64,000 nt of DNA from Nonomuraea jiangxiensis (GCF_900099965.1 NZ_FNDJ01000001.1:481766-545765), one strand, 5' to 3'; numbered from the stretch's first letter, positions 41,643-50,931 are shown. Notes: generated by a model from the sequence alone, not told the origin. Translations and numbers: made by a program.

Positions 41643-41770
41643 CCTGACCGCCCCGGCAAACCGTCCGGGCCGAAACCTCCACCCTGCCTGACCGCCCCGG
41701 TGACCGCGCGAGCCGGAACCTCGGCCTTCGCCTGACCGCCGCGGGCCGAAACTCCACATTTTCCTGACAT
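41643..41770. repeat. Repeat array D (44-bp units)
   Basis: Units starting CCTGACCGCC at 41643, 41687 and 41731 (spacing 44, 44) and a degenerate CCTGAC start at 41763 (spacing 32). Each unit also carries GAGCCGGAACCTC or GGGCCGAAACCTC near its centre. Confidence 0.8.
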
Positions 41771-41797
41771 CGCGGCATGACAACATCATCGTCCGCC

Positions 41798-41820
41798 TGA
41801 TGACCATCGATGGCGCATCA
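41798..41820 (+). promoter_or_regulatory. Palindrome upstream of the MHS transporter
   Basis: TGATG...CATCA enclosing the perfect palindrome CCATCGATGG (41804-41813). It lies about 45 bp before the transporter ATG and is a plausible repressor site. Confidence 0.4.
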
Positions 41821-41863
41821 TGTACCGTCGCGGGAAAAGTGCGACCTACCGGAGGTGCGGTAG

Positions 41864-43195
41864 ATGGTTGAGGAGCAGCGACAAGACGCACCAGGTGAGC
41901 AGAAGAAACGGCAGCTGGTCCGGGCGGTGATCGCCTCCGCCGTGGGGACCTCGATCGAGTGGTACGACTTCTTCCTCTACGGCTTCGCCGCCAGCACGAT
42001 CTTCGCGGAGCTGTTCTTCCCGACCAGTGACGCGACCACGGGCCTGCTGCTGGCCCTCGGCACCTACTTCGGCGGTTTCGCCGCCCGCCCGATCGGCGCG
42101 GCGATCTTCGGCCACTACGGCGACCGCATCGGCCGCAAGGCCACCCTGATCATCACCCTGCTGGCCATGGGCATCGCCACCGCCCTCGTGGGCCTGGTGC
42201 CGACGTACGAGCAGATCGGCATCTGGGGCGGCATCCTGCTGACCGTGCTCCGCCTGATCCAGGGCATCAGCGTCGGCGGTGAGTGGGGCGGCTCGGTGCT
42301 GCTGGCCACCGAGTGGGGTCAGTCGCGCGGCGGCAAGCGTGGCTTCCTCGGAAGCTGGCCGCAGTTCGGCGTCCCGGTCGGCCTAGTCCTCGGCTATCTG
42401 GCCCTGCAGATCTTCCAGCCCCTCGACCCCTACTGGGGCTGGCGCATCCCGTTCCTGCTCAGCATCCTGATGGCCGCGGTCGGCCTCTACATCAGGCTCG
42501 GCATCCTGGAGACGCCGGTCTTCACCAAGCTCATCCAGGAGAACCGGGTCGAGCGCGTCCCCGTGCGCGAGGTGCTGCGCAAGAACTGGCGCGAGATCGT
42601 GCTGAGCGCGCTGCTCCGCACCGGCCAGCAGGCGCCGTTCTACATCTTCACCGTCTTCATCCTGACCTACGCCACCCGCACCCTCGGCTTCGAGGCCGGC
42701 GACGTCTACCTGTACGTCATCGTGGCCGGCATCGTCTCGCTGGTCACCGTGCCCTTCTGGGGCTACATCTCCGACCTCGTGGGCCGCAGGCGCCTGTACA
42801 TCGTGGGCGCCGCCGCCATGGTGGTCTGGTCGTTCATCTACTGGCCGCTGCTCGACACCCGCGTCCCCGCGCTCGTCTTCCTGGCGATCGTGCTGGCCGC
42901 GCCGATCCACGACATCCAGTACGGTCCGCAGGCCACGTTCATCGCCGAGAGCTTCACCGGACGGCTGCGCTACAGCGGCGCCTCGCTCGGCTACCAGCTC
43001 GCCTCGGTGACGGCGGGCGGGCCCGCGCCGCTGATCGCGGTCTGGTTGTACGCCACCTACCAGAGCTCCATGTCCATCGCCATCTACATGGCCATCTGCT
43101 CCCTGATCAGCGTGGCCGCGGCGTGGGCGCTGAAGGACCGCTCGCAGCAGGACTACGCGGTCGAGTACGACGAGGCCCAGCCGCGGACCGGCTAG
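41864..43195 (+). CDS. MFS transporter, metabolite:H+ symporter (MHS) type
   Basis: A 443-residue carrier with twelve TM segments. It has the MHS hallmarks: N-terminal SAVGTSIEWYDFFLYGFAAS, GHYGDRIGRKATLI between TM2 and TM3, and LRLIQGISVGGEWGGSVLLA in TM4. GYISDLVGRRRLY repeats the loop motif in the second half. The family includes shikimate, proline/betaine, alpha-ketoglutarate and citrate symporters. A substrate linked to the divergent amidase is possible but unproven. GGAGG lies 8 nt before the ATG. Confidence 0.92.
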   Translation: MVEEQRQDAPGEQKKRQLVRAVIASAVGTSIEWYDFFLYGFAASTIFAELFFPTSDATTGLLLALGTYFGGFAARPIGAAIFGHYGDRIGRKATLIITLLAMGIATALVGLVPTYEQIGIWGGILLTVLRLIQGISVGGEWGGSVLLATEWGQSRGGKRGFLGSWPQFGVPVGLVLGYLALQIFQPLDPYWGWRIPFLLSILMAAVGLYIRLGILETPVFTKLIQENRVERVPVREVLRKNWREIVLSALLRTGQQAPFYIFTVFILTYATRTLGFEAGDVYLYVIVAGIVSLVTVPFWGYISDLVGRRRLYIVGAAAMVVWSFIYWPLLDTRVPALVFLAIVLAAPIHDIQYGPQATFIAESFTGRLRYSGASLGYQLASVTAGGPAPLIAVWLYATYQSSMSIAIYMAICSLISVAAAWALKDRSQQDYAVEYDEAQPRTG

Positions 43196-43208
43196 CCGCC
43201 GTCACGAC

Positions 43209-43262
43209 CGGACGGGCGGCGGTCGCGTGGCAGCGGGCCGCGCGACCACCACCCGCCGTGAA
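43209..43262. terminator. Imperfect hairpin between convergent transporter genes
   Basis: GGTCGCG...CGCGACC with outer ACGGGCGG/ACCCGCCGT pairing, separating the MHS transporter from the sugar ABC permease. Confidence 0.45.
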
Positions 43263-43265
43263 GGG

Positions 43266-44165
43266 CTACCGGCCCGCGATGCCGGTGAGCGTGACGCCCC
43301 TGATGAACGTCTTCTGCGCGATGAAGAACAGGATCAGGACCGGCATCAGCGTGATCAGCGCCACCGCCATCATCTGGTTGTACTGGGTGGCGTACTGCCC
43401 GGAGAACATCGCCAGCCCCAGCGGGATGGTGAACTTCTCCGTCGTGCGCAGGTAGATGACCGACTCCAGATACTGGTTCCAGTTGCCCACGAACGAGAAC
43501 AGCATGATCGAGGCGATCGCCGGCTTCGACAGCGGCAGCATGATCCGCCACAGGATGCGCAGCTCGGAGGCCCCGTCGATGCGGGCCGCGTCGATGACCT
43601 CCTGCGGGATCGTGGTGAAGAACTGCCGCAGCAGGAAGATGTAGAGCGCCACGCCGAAGAACTCCGGCACCACCAGCGGCAGGTACGAGTCCACCCACCC
43701 GAGCTGGGCGAACATGATATACTTCGGCACCAGCGTGATCTCCCGGGGGATCATCATGGTCGCCAGCATCAGGGAGAACATCACGCCCGACGCCCTGGCC
43801 CGCAGCCGCGCGAACGCGTACGCCGGCAGGACGCACGAGATCAGGTTCCCCACCATCGACAGCGCCGTGATCAGCACGCTGTTCAGCAGGAACGAGTTGA
43901 ACGGCAGGTTGCCGCTCCACCCCTTGGCGTAGTTCTCGAAGTGGAAGGAGTCCGGCAGGAACTGCGGCGGGAACGCCAGGTTCTCGGCGTCCGACTTGAG
44001 CGACGTGGTGACCATCCACAGGAAGGGCAGCACGAACACCGCCGTCGCGACGATCAGCAGCAGGTAGGCGCCGGTGCGCCGGATCCTCCTGATGCGCTCC
44101 GCCTGCGCGGCGGTGAGGTCGTGGTGCGCCCGGCGGGTGGCCGGCCTGGCCGTTTCGAGGAGCAT
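43266..44165 (-). CDS. Sugar ABC transporter permease (MalG/CUT1 type)
   Basis: A 299-residue CUT1 permease. Six TM segments include LLLIVATAVFVLPFLWMVTTSLK near the N-terminus and MLATMMIPREITLVPKYIMF. The EAA loop is EVIDAARIDGASELRILWRIMLP. Last gene of the fucosidase operon. With its partner it forms a heterodimeric channel; no dedicated ATPase gene is present, so a shared MsiK-type ATPase elsewhere in the genome is expected. Confidence 0.93.
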   Translation of the reverse strand: MLLETARPATRRAHHDLTAAQAERIRRIRRTGAYLLLIVATAVFVLPFLWMVTTSLKSDAENLAFPPQFLPDSFHFENYAKGWSGNLPFNSFLLNSVLITALSMVGNLISCVLPAYAFARLRARASGVMFSLMLATMMIPREITLVPKYIMFAQLGWVDSYLPLVVPEFFGVALYIFLLRQFFTTIPQEVIDAARIDGASELRILWRIMLPLSKPAIASIMLFSFVGNWNQYLESVIYLRTTEKFTIPLGLAMFSGQYATQYNQMMAVALITLMPVLILFFIAQKTFIRGVTLTGIAGR

Positions 44166-44176
44166 CTACGGCCGCC

Positions 44177-45091
44177 TCACTTGAACTCGTAATGGACCCA
44201 GCGCCTGGCCAGGCCGAACTGGATCAGGGTCACGACGATGACGATGAGGAACATCGCCCACGACAGCGCCGCCGCGTATCCCATGTCGAAGTACACGAAG
44301 GCGTTCTGGTAGATGTACAGGCCCAGGACCATCGTGGAGTTGGCGGGGCCGCCCTCGGTCATGATGAGGATCAGCGTGTACGCCTGGATGCTGGCGATGA
44401 AACCGGTCACCACGTTGAAGAAGATGACCGGCGACATCATGGGCACGGTCACGCTCCAGAAGCGCCGCCACCATCCGGCCCCGTCGATCTCCGCCGCCTC
44501 GTACAGCGTCTGCGGGATGCCCTGCAGGCCGGCCAGGTAGATGATGATGGTGTTGCCCGAGCCCCACACGCTCATGAGGATCAGCGCAGGCATGGCCCAC
44601 TCGGTCGAGCCCAGCCAGCCCGGGCCGGTGATCCCCACCATCGCCAGCAGCTTGTTGATCAGCCCGTAGTCGGGGTGCAGGATGTTCAGCCACAGCAGCG
44701 CCGTGGCCACGCCCGCGACCACGGACGGCATGTAGAACACCGTGCGGAACAGGCCCTGGAAGCGCAGCGGCTGGTTCAGCAGGATCGCCAGCAGCAGGGT
44801 GAAGGTCACGCCCAGGGCCACCGAGCCGATGCCGTAGTAGAAGGTGTTGCTGACGGCGTTCCAGAACTCCGCGTCGGCGAACATCTTCCGGTAGTTGGCC
44901 AGGCCCACCCACTCCGGCGGGCGCAGCAGGCTCCACTTGGTGAAGCTGATCACGATGGAGGCGAGGATCGGGCCGCCGCTGAAGAGCACGAACCCGATCA
45001 CCCACGGCGAGACGAACAGGTGGAAGCGGCGCGCCTCCCGGCGGGTCGCCGACACCGGACGCCGCCGCCTCCCGAGGCTGATCGCGGTCAT
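44177..45091 (-). CDS. Sugar ABC transporter permease (MalF/CUT1 type)
   Basis: A 304-residue CUT1 permease. The N-terminal basic segment (RRREARRFHLFVSPW) is followed by six TM helices and EAA loop TLYEAAEIDGAGWWRRFWSVTVPM. The ATG overlaps the binding-protein stop (ATGA), so the two are translated together. Confidence 0.93.
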   Translation of the reverse strand: MTAISLGRRRRPVSATRREARRFHLFVSPWVIGFVLFSGGPILASIVISFTKWSLLRPPEWVGLANYRKMFADAEFWNAVSNTFYYGIGSVALGVTFTLLLAILLNQPLRFQGLFRTVFYMPSVVAGVATALLWLNILHPDYGLINKLLAMVGITGPGWLGSTEWAMPALILMSVWGSGNTIIIYLAGLQGIPQTLYEAAEIDGAGWWRRFWSVTVPMMSPVIFFNVVTGFIASIQAYTLILIMTEGGPANSTMVLGLYIYQNAFVYFDMGYAAALSWAMFLIVIVVTLIQFGLARRWVHYEFK

Positions 45092-46518
45092 GCGATCTTG
45101 TTCTCGGCCAGGAGCGGTGTCACCTGCTCGGCGATCTGCTGGAGCGCCTGGTCCAGGGTCAGGTCGCCGATCATGGCCTTCTCCCAGATCGGCTTGGCGG
45201 TGTCGACGATCTTCTTGTTGGCCGGCAGGTGCATGACGCCGTCACTGGTGGCGTAGTCCTTCATGGCCGCCTGCGCGATCTCGATCACGTCCTTCGGGAT
45301 GCCCAGCGCCTCGGCGTTCGGCATCCAGGCCGACTGGCGGGCCGGAGCGCTGATGCGCCGGAACTGCTGCCCGGTGGAGGACAGGTACTCGTTCAGGTAG
45401 ATCCAGGCGGCGTCCTTCTGCTGCGAGTTCGCCGTCATCGCGAGCGCGCTGCCCACCGCCGGGGTGAAGCGGCCGGCGGGGCCCTTCGGCACCGGGGCGG
45501 CGCCCCACTTGAACGCCTTCTGCTTGGCCAGCTCGGTGAGGATCCACGCGCCCTGGATCGACATGGCGGCCTTGCCGATCTTGAACGGCTCCACCTTCTC
45601 CAGCACCTGGTTGAGCTCGGCCAGGCTGGGCGTGGCCTTGTCCTTCCGCAGCAGGTCGAGCCAGAGACCCAGGGCCTTCCTGGCCGGCTCCTTGTTGATC
45701 TCCACGCTCATCTCGTCCTGGCTCAGGAAGCCGCCGCCGTACGGCATGAGGAAGATCGTGGACAGGTCGGGGGCCGGGATCGGCATCGGGGTGAAGCCGT
45801 AGACCTTCTCCGCGCCCTCGCCCTTGGCGAGCTTCCTGGCCATGTCCAGCATCGTGTCGAAGGTCCAGGAGTCGTCGGGGTAGTCGACGCCGGCCGCGTC
45901 GAAGACGTCCTTGTTGTAGAAGAGCAGCTTGGGGGCCATGTCCGTGGGCAGGCCGTAGAGCTTGCCGGCGCCGTCCTTGAAGTAGCCGAGGGCGTTCTGC
46001 GGCAGGTCGGCCATGTCGAAGGCGGGCGTCTTGGCGATGTAGTCGTCCAGCGACTGGAAGATGTCGTTGGCGATGAAGTTCTGCGCCCAGCTGTAGTGGA
46101 TGTACATGACGTCGGGGAGTTTGCCACCCGCCGCCTGGGCCATGTACTTCGTCAGGTAGGCGTCGAACGCCGAGGTCTCGCGCTTGATCTCGATGTTCGG
46201 GTGGCGCTGCTTGAAGAACAGGTCGAACTGGGCGTTGCGCACCTCGGCGACGACGTCCGACGTGATGGCCACGGTGAGCGTGACCTTGGAGGCCGGCTCC
46301 GGCACGTTGGTCGTCGGCCACGTGAGCGACTTGTTGAGCGCCTCGGCCTCCTCGAAGGGCCAGGTGTCGTTGCCCGGCCGGTTCGCGTCCAGCTGCGGCA
46401 CGCCGGACTTCACCACACTGGACGTCTGCGACTGCGGCTGCTGCCTGTTGTCGCCACACGCGGCGAGCACGGGCAGGGCCACCGCGAGGGCCAGCAGGTG
46501 ACGTCGGTTCATCTCCAT
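45088..46518 (-). CDS. Sugar-binding lipoprotein of the fucosidase operon (SBP family 1)
   Basis: A 476-residue family-1 solute-binding protein. The signal peptide has an R-R pair and lipobox (MEMNRRHLLALAVALPVLAA, then Cys), fitting Tat or Sec export and lipid anchoring. Ligand-fold features include SAFDAYLTKYMAQAAGGKLP, DDYIAKTPAFDMADLPQN and TPAVGSALAMTANSQQKDA. Located between the fucosidase and two CUT1 permeases, so it most likely binds a fucose-containing oligosaccharide (inference). Start is ATG 46518 or 46512. Confidence 0.92.
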   Translation of the reverse strand: MEMNRRHLLALAVALPVLAACGDNRQQPQSQTSSVVKSGVPQLDANRPGNDTWPFEEAEALNKSLTWPTTNVPEPASKVTLTVAITSDVVAEVRNAQFDLFFKQRHPNIEIKRETSAFDAYLTKYMAQAAGGKLPDVMYIHYSWAQNFIANDIFQSLDDYIAKTPAFDMADLPQNALGYFKDGAGKLYGLPTDMAPKLLFYNKDVFDAAGVDYPDDSWTFDTMLDMARKLAKGEGAEKVYGFTPMPIPAPDLSTIFLMPYGGGFLSQDEMSVEINKEPARKALGLWLDLLRKDKATPSLAELNQVLEKVEPFKIGKAAMSIQGAWILTELAKQKAFKWGAAPVPKGPAGRFTPAVGSALAMTANSQQKDAAWIYLNEYLSSTGQQFRRISAPARQSAWMPNAEALGIPKDVIEIAQAAMKDYATSDGVMHLPANKKIVDTAKPIWEKAMIGDLTLDQALQQIAEQVTPLLAENKIA

Positions 46519-46531
46519 GGGGGTGGACCTT

Positions 46532-47839
46532 TCACAGGAAGAGCTCGATGACCGGTACGGCCACGTCCGGCCGCTGCACCGGGAGCTGCAAGGTGAGGGT
46601 GCCGGGCGGCAGGGCGCCCAGCTTCGTGTGCCCGCTGTCCCTGGCCGGGTCGGGGACCAGGGTGCGGATCTCGGAGGCGTCGTTCAGCAACTGCGCGTAG
46701 CGCACCTTCCCGGCCAGCCCCGGCAGGTGCAGGTGCCGGTACGGCCAGGCGAACACGTGCACGTAGAGCCGGTCGCCGCGCTGGGTGTAGCGGCAGTCCG
46801 GCGGTGCCTCGTACGTGCTGGGCCCCGCGCCGTAGATGGAGCGGCCGTGCAGCCGCGTCCACTCCCCGATGCCCCGCAGCGTCTCCAGCGCCCGCGGGTC
46901 GAAGGCGCCGCGTCCGTTCGGCCCCACGTTGAGCAGCAGGTTGCCGTTCTTGGAGACGGTGTCGACCAGCATGCGCACGAGCAGGTCCACGGGCTTGTAG
47001 TCGAGGTTGTCCCGGTCGTAGCCCCAGCTGCCGTTGAGCGTCTGGCACGCCTCCCACACCCCGGCCGGGGGAGCGGGCGGCTGGAACTGCTCGGGCGTGA
47101 CGAAGTCGCCCGGGATCTCCAGGCGGTTGTTGATCATGGCGTCCGGTTGCAGCCTGCGGACCAGGGCGGCCAGCTCCTCGGAGCGCCAGTCGGCCGCGCC
47201 CTTGCCGCCGGGCGTGAGCTGCCCGTTCCTGACCCGGGTGGAGTAGGAGAAGTCAAACCACATGGTGTCAATACGGCCATAGCGGGTGAGCAGCTCTTCG
47301 ACCTGGCCATGCAAATAGGACTGATAAATCTCGATATTTCGGTCATCATTGGACACGCCCTCGGCGTATGCCGGGTGCAGGCCGTCGATCGGGAAGTGCG
47401 GATGGTGCCAGTCGATCAGGGAGTGGTAGAAGCCAACGCCCAGCCCGCGCGCCCGGAACGCCTCGACGATCGGCCCCACCAGGTCCTTGCCGTGGGGCGT
47501 GTGCGCGACCGAGTAGTCGGTCAGGGCCGAGTCCCACAGGCAGAAACCGTCATGGTGCTTGGTGGTCAGCACCATGTACCGCATGCCCGCGTCCGACGCG
47601 GCCCGCGCCCAGGCGTCCGGGTCGAACAGATCGGGGTCGAAGTTGTCGAAGTAGGGCTGATACTGCGCGTCGGTGAGGCGCTCGCGCTGCTTGACCCATT
47701 CGTGGCGGGCGGCGAGCGCGTACAGCCCCCAGTGGATGAACAACCCGAACCTTTGTTCCCGGAACTCGGCCAGTCGCGTGGCAGAGATCGGATGAATAGC
47801 CGGGGTACTTGAGGGTTCCTGTTCTGGTCCGTGGGGCAT
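46532..47839 (-). CDS. Alpha-L-fucosidase, GH29
   Basis: A 435-residue cytoplasmic enzyme. Catalytic-barrel features of GH29 are RFGLFIHWGLYALAA, MVLTTKHHDGFCLWDS and IDTMWFDFSYS, where the Asp (near residue 192) is the nucleophile. YKPVDLLVRMLVDTVSKNGN and LLLNVGPNGRG follow, then a C-terminal beta-sandwich. No signal peptide, so it cleaves imported oligosaccharides. It is the first gene of the operon with the sugar ABC importer. The -10 (TACGGT) ends 6 nt before ATG 47839, so it is probably translated from a leaderless message. Confidence 0.94.
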   Translation of the reverse strand: MPHGPEQEPSSTPAIHPISATRLAEFREQRFGLFIHWGLYALAARHEWVKQRERLTDAQYQPYFDNFDPDLFDPDAWARAASDAGMRYMVLTTKHHDGFCLWDSALTDYSVAHTPHGKDLVGPIVEAFRARGLGVGFYHSLIDWHHPHFPIDGLHPAYAEGVSNDDRNIEIYQSYLHGQVEELLTRYGRIDTMWFDFSYSTRVRNGQLTPGGKGAADWRSEELAALVRRLQPDAMINNRLEIPGDFVTPEQFQPPAPPAGVWEACQTLNGSWGYDRDNLDYKPVDLLVRMLVDTVSKNGNLLLNVGPNGRGAFDPRALETLRGIGEWTRLHGRSIYGAGPSTYEAPPDCRYTQRGDRLYVHVFAWPYRHLHLPGLAGKVRYAQLLNDASEIRTLVPDPARDSGHTKLGALPPGTLTLQLPVQRPDVAVPVIELFL

Positions 47840-47845
47840 GGCCGT

Positions 47846-47906
47846 ACCGTAGACCTGGTAATTAACTTCGTCAAGAATTGAATTCAGGCGGCCATCACCC
47901 TAAGCT
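47846..47906. promoter_or_regulatory. Divergent promoter with 28-bp shared operator (copy 1)
   Basis: The element 47858-47885 (starting GTAATTAACTTCG, ending GAATTGAATTC) is identical to 55145-55172. Minus-strand promoter for the fucosidase: TTGACG (47874-47869), 17-bp spacer, TACGGT (47851-47846). Plus-strand promoter for the GH97 gene: TTGAAT (47878-47883), 17-bp spacer, TAAGCT (47901-47906). The -35 regions of both lie inside the shared element, so a repressor bound there would block both. Confidence 0.8.
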
Positions 47907-48016
47907 CAGGCGCACTGTGAGGAGATCCGGACCCCCGCGGAGCGCCGATTCGCAGGCCACGCCCGGTCGCCGGCATCCCGGACCGAACTCCTCCTATCTC
48001 TTGGACTGGAGGATTC

Positions 48017-49768
48017 GTGCCGAACTGGACGCTCAGCGATCACGACATCGAGGTGGCGGTCGCGCTCTCCCCCGAGGGAGAGCTGACGATGGAGGTGCGG
48101 CACGCCGGCCGCGTCGTGGTGGCGCCGTCCCGGCTCGGCCTGCGGGCCGCCCACGAGGACCTGAGCACGGGGCTGGCCTTCGAGGCGATCTCCGGGCCGC
48201 GGCGGATCGACGAGTCCTACCGGACGGTGATCGGCAAGCGGCGCGAGCACCGGCACACGGCCACCGAGTGGACCCTGGCCTTCGCCAAGGGCGCCCACCG
48301 GCTCGACCTCCAGGTACGGGTCGCCGACCAGGGCGTGGCCTACCGGTACTCGGTGCCGTGGACCGGCCCGGTGACCGTCATGGAGGAGGTCTCCGAATAC
48401 GTACTGGCGGCCGACGCCCGCGCGGTGCTGCTGCCGTACGAGAACGGGCGCTCGGACTACGAGGAGATCCACCACCACACGACCGTCGGCGCGGCTGAGC
48501 ACATCCTGTATGGCTACCCCTCCCTCTTCCGGACCGGCGACTCCTGGCTGCTGGTCACCGAGTCGAACCTGGACAGCACCTACGCCGGCTCCCGCCTGCG
48601 CTTCGACGGCCGCGCCTTCAAGCTCGACCTGCCCGACCCGTACGTGACCGCGGCCAGCCCGCTGGTCACCCCGTGGCGTACCACGGTGATCGGCGCCGAC
48701 CTGGCCGCGATCGTGGAGAGCGACCTGGTGACCGGCCTCGCGGCCCCCTCGCGGGTCGAGGACACCGGCTGGATCCGGCCCGGTGCCGCCGCCTGGTCCT
48801 GGTGGTCCGACGGGCCCTCCACCCGTGACCTGGACGCCCAGAAGCGGTGGGTCGACTTCGCCGCCGCCAACGGCTGGCCGTACCTGCTGGCCGACGCCGG
48901 CTGGAACAAGGAGTGGATGCCGGAGCTGATCGCCTACGCCCGCGAGCGCGGCGTCGGGGTCTGGCTCTGGTCGCACTGGCAGCACGTCGACACCGAGCTG
49001 GAGCACCGCCAGAAGCTCGCGCTCTGGAAGGAGTGGGGCGCGGTCGGCGTGAAGATCGACTTCACCGAGTCCGACGGCCAGGACCGGATGCGCTGGTTCG
49101 ACTCGATCCTGGCCGCCACCGCCCGGCTCCAGCTCATGGTGGTCTTCCACGGCGGCACGATCCCGCGCGGCACCGAGCGCACCTGGCCGCAGTTCATGAC
49201 CGCGGAGGCGGTGAAGGGCGCCGAGTGGATCAAGCCGAAGCCCGGCAAGCTGCCCCTCTACCCGCCCGAGCACTACCTGTCGCTCGCCTTCACCCGCAAC
49301 GTGCAGGGCCCGATGGACTTCACCCCCTGCACGTTCACCGCGGTACGCACCATCTCCGCCGGATTCGAGCTCGCGCTGTCCGTGCTCTTCGAGTCCGGCG
49401 TCCAGCACTTCGCCGACGGCATCGAGGCCTACGAAGCCAGGCCGGAGGCGCTGCGGCTGCTGTCCACCGTCCCCGTCGCGTGGGACGAGACACGGCTGCT
49501 GTCCGGCGACCCCGCCGACCACATTCTCCTGGCCAGGAGGAACGGCGCCGAATGGTACGTCGGAGCGGGCGTCGCGGGTGAGGCCCGCACGCTCACCGTG
49601 CCGCTCGACTTCCTCGACGACGGGGAATGGGCGGCCGAGATCCACCGGGACGCTCCCGGCGACCTGATCCACACCGAGACGGTCACCGTGGCCGCCGGGA
49701 GCAAGCTCGACCTCGCCGTCGCCCCGAACGGCGGGTTCACGCTGCATCTCAGGAAAGAGGTCTCATGA
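48017..49768 (+). CDS. Glycoside hydrolase family 97
   Basis: A 583-residue cytoplasmic enzyme. A GH97 N-terminal beta-sandwich (about 1-240) has LGLRAAHEDLSTGLAFEAIS and VAYRYSVP. The TIM-barrel follows with IRPGAAAWSWWSDGPSTRD, YLLADAGWNKEW and GVKIDFTESDGQDRM, where Asp near 345 is the position of the retaining nucleophile. A C-terminal sandwich carries LLSGDPADHILLARRNGAEW. GH97 members are alpha-glucosidases or alpha-galactosidases; the IDF nucleophile position favours the retaining alpha-galactosidase group. GGAGG is 4 nt before GTG 48017. Its stop overlaps the next start (ATGA). Confidence 0.9.
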   Translation: MPNWTLSDHDIEVAVALSPEGELTMEVRHAGRVVVAPSRLGLRAAHEDLSTGLAFEAISGPRRIDESYRTVIGKRREHRHTATEWTLAFAKGAHRLDLQVRVADQGVAYRYSVPWTGPVTVMEEVSEYVLAADARAVLLPYENGRSDYEEIHHHTTVGAAEHILYGYPSLFRTGDSWLLVTESNLDSTYAGSRLRFDGRAFKLDLPDPYVTAASPLVTPWRTTVIGADLAAIVESDLVTGLAAPSRVEDTGWIRPGAAAWSWWSDGPSTRDLDAQKRWVDFAAANGWPYLLADAGWNKEWMPELIAYARERGVGVWLWSHWQHVDTELEHRQKLALWKEWGAVGVKIDFTESDGQDRMRWFDSILAATARLQLMVVFHGGTIPRGTERTWPQFMTAEAVKGAEWIKPKPGKLPLYPPEHYLSLAFTRNVQGPMDFTPCTFTAVRTISAGFELALSVLFESGVQHFADGIEAYEARPEALRLLSTVPVAWDETRLLSGDPADHILLARRNGAEWYVGAGVAGEARTLTVPLDFLDDGEWAAEIHRDAPGDLIHTETVTVAAGSKLDLAVAPNGGFTLHLRKEVS

Positions 49769-50931
49769 ACAAGCGACTCGGCGGCGTCTTAGCCGCCCTG
49801 GCACTCACCACGACCACCCTCGCGCTGCCCGCTCCCGCCGGCGCCGACGCGGCGTGGACGCTGCGCTGGAGCCCGAACCCGGCGAACGACACTGTCGCCG
49901 AGGCGTTCGAGGGCATCGAGGACGACCGCTCCGACTCCCACCCCGGCACGACCCACATCTACGTCTCCGGCGACGCCTACCGCTTCGACATGCACACCCA
50001 GGACCGCGACGGCGACGACCGGCAGCGCAACGAGGTCAAGGGCATGCGGACGAGCAGCAGTTCGTACCTGGAGATCCGGGAGAACGAGACCTGGCGCATC
50101 AGCTACCAGATGTACATCCCGACCACGCTCGACTCCACCACCAGCTTCACCCACATCGCGCAGATGAAGACGCCCGGCTCGGGCGCCCCTCTCTACACGA
50201 TGTCGCTGCCGATCTCCGGCGGCACCCCGAAGATCAACGTGCGCTACTGGGACGAGGCGGAGCAGACCCACGAGGTGGGCAACACCAACCTCGGCCCGAT
50301 CCAGGGCAAGTGGGTGGACACCACGTTCGAGTTCAAGGCCTCCGACGACGGCTACCTGCGCTGGATCCTGCGCGACGGCTCCACGACGCTCGTCGACCGG
50401 CGGCTGGACGACACCGACCTGTGGCGCGGCGACGACGAGTACCTGCGACCCAAGTGGGGCATCTACCGCAGCATCGAGAGCTCCGGCCTGCAGAACACCT
50501 ACCTGCTGGTCAGAAACCTGCGAGGGGAGCAGCTCACCGGTGACGGCGGCGATCCCTCCGACCCGTCCTCCGTCGAGGCCGAGCAGGGCTCACTCAGCGG
50601 CACGGCCCGCACGACCTCCTGCTCCGGCTGCTCGGGCGGGACGAAGGTGGGCTGGCTCGGCAACGGCTCGGGCAACGCGGTCACGCTGAACGTCCAGTCG
50701 TCCGCGGCGGGCGACCGGCAGCTCACCGTCCACGGCCTGGTGAGCGGCACCCGCAGCTTCCAGCTCAGCGTGAACGGCGGCACCCCCCAGACGGTCTCCC
50801 TGACCGGCACCAGCTGGAACGACCCCGTCACCCGGGCCGTCCAGGTGCGGCTCAACGCGGGCGCGAACAGCGTCCGCCTGTACAACGACAGCGCAAGCGC
50901 GCCCGATCTCGACAGGATCACCCTTCAATGA
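49765..50931 (+). CDS. Secreted jelly-roll protein with C-terminal CBM35/6-like module (paralog 1)
   Basis: A 388-residue preprotein. The signal peptide ends near GADA (residue 29). A beta-sandwich (about 30-255) contains RNEVKGMRTSSSSYLEIREN, WRISYQMYIPTTLDS, FTHIAQMKTPG and RPKWGIYRSIESS; its basic and aromatic face suggests a polysaccharide lyase or lectin of the jelly-roll (PL7/PL14/PL20-like) type. A C-terminal CBM35/CBM6-like domain follows: SVEAEQGSLSGTA, CSGCSGGTKVGWLGNGSG, LDRITLQ. ATG overlaps the GH97 stop and the stop overlaps the next start. Enzyme class is inference. Confidence 0.85.
   Translation: MNKRLGGVLAALALTTTTLALPAPAGADAAWTLRWSPNPANDTVAEAFEGIEDDRSDSHPGTTHIYVSGDAYRFDMHTQDRDGDDRQRNEVKGMRTSSSSYLEIRENETWRISYQMYIPTTLDSTTSFTHIAQMKTPGSGAPLYTMSLPISGGTPKINVRYWDEAEQTHEVGNTNLGPIQGKWVDTTFEFKASDDGYLRWILRDGSTTLVDRRLDDTDLWRGDDEYLRPKWGIYRSIESSGLQNTYLLVRNLRGEQLTGDGGDPSDPSSVEAEQGSLSGTARTTSCSGCSGGTKVGWLGNGSGNAVTLNVQSSAAGDRQLTVHGLVSGTRSFQLSVNGGTPQTVSLTGTSWNDPVTRAVQVRLNAGANSVRLYNDSASAPDLDRITLQ

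Larger units (their letters stand above)
41382..41863. other. Amidase/MFS divergent intergenic region
   Basis: 482 bp without a supported gene. The left part is low-complexity, CCG/GCC-rich sequence, the middle holds repeat array D (41643-41770), and the right part holds a palindromic element (41798-41820) and the transporter ribosome-binding site (GGAGG before ATG 41864). Confidence 0.55.
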
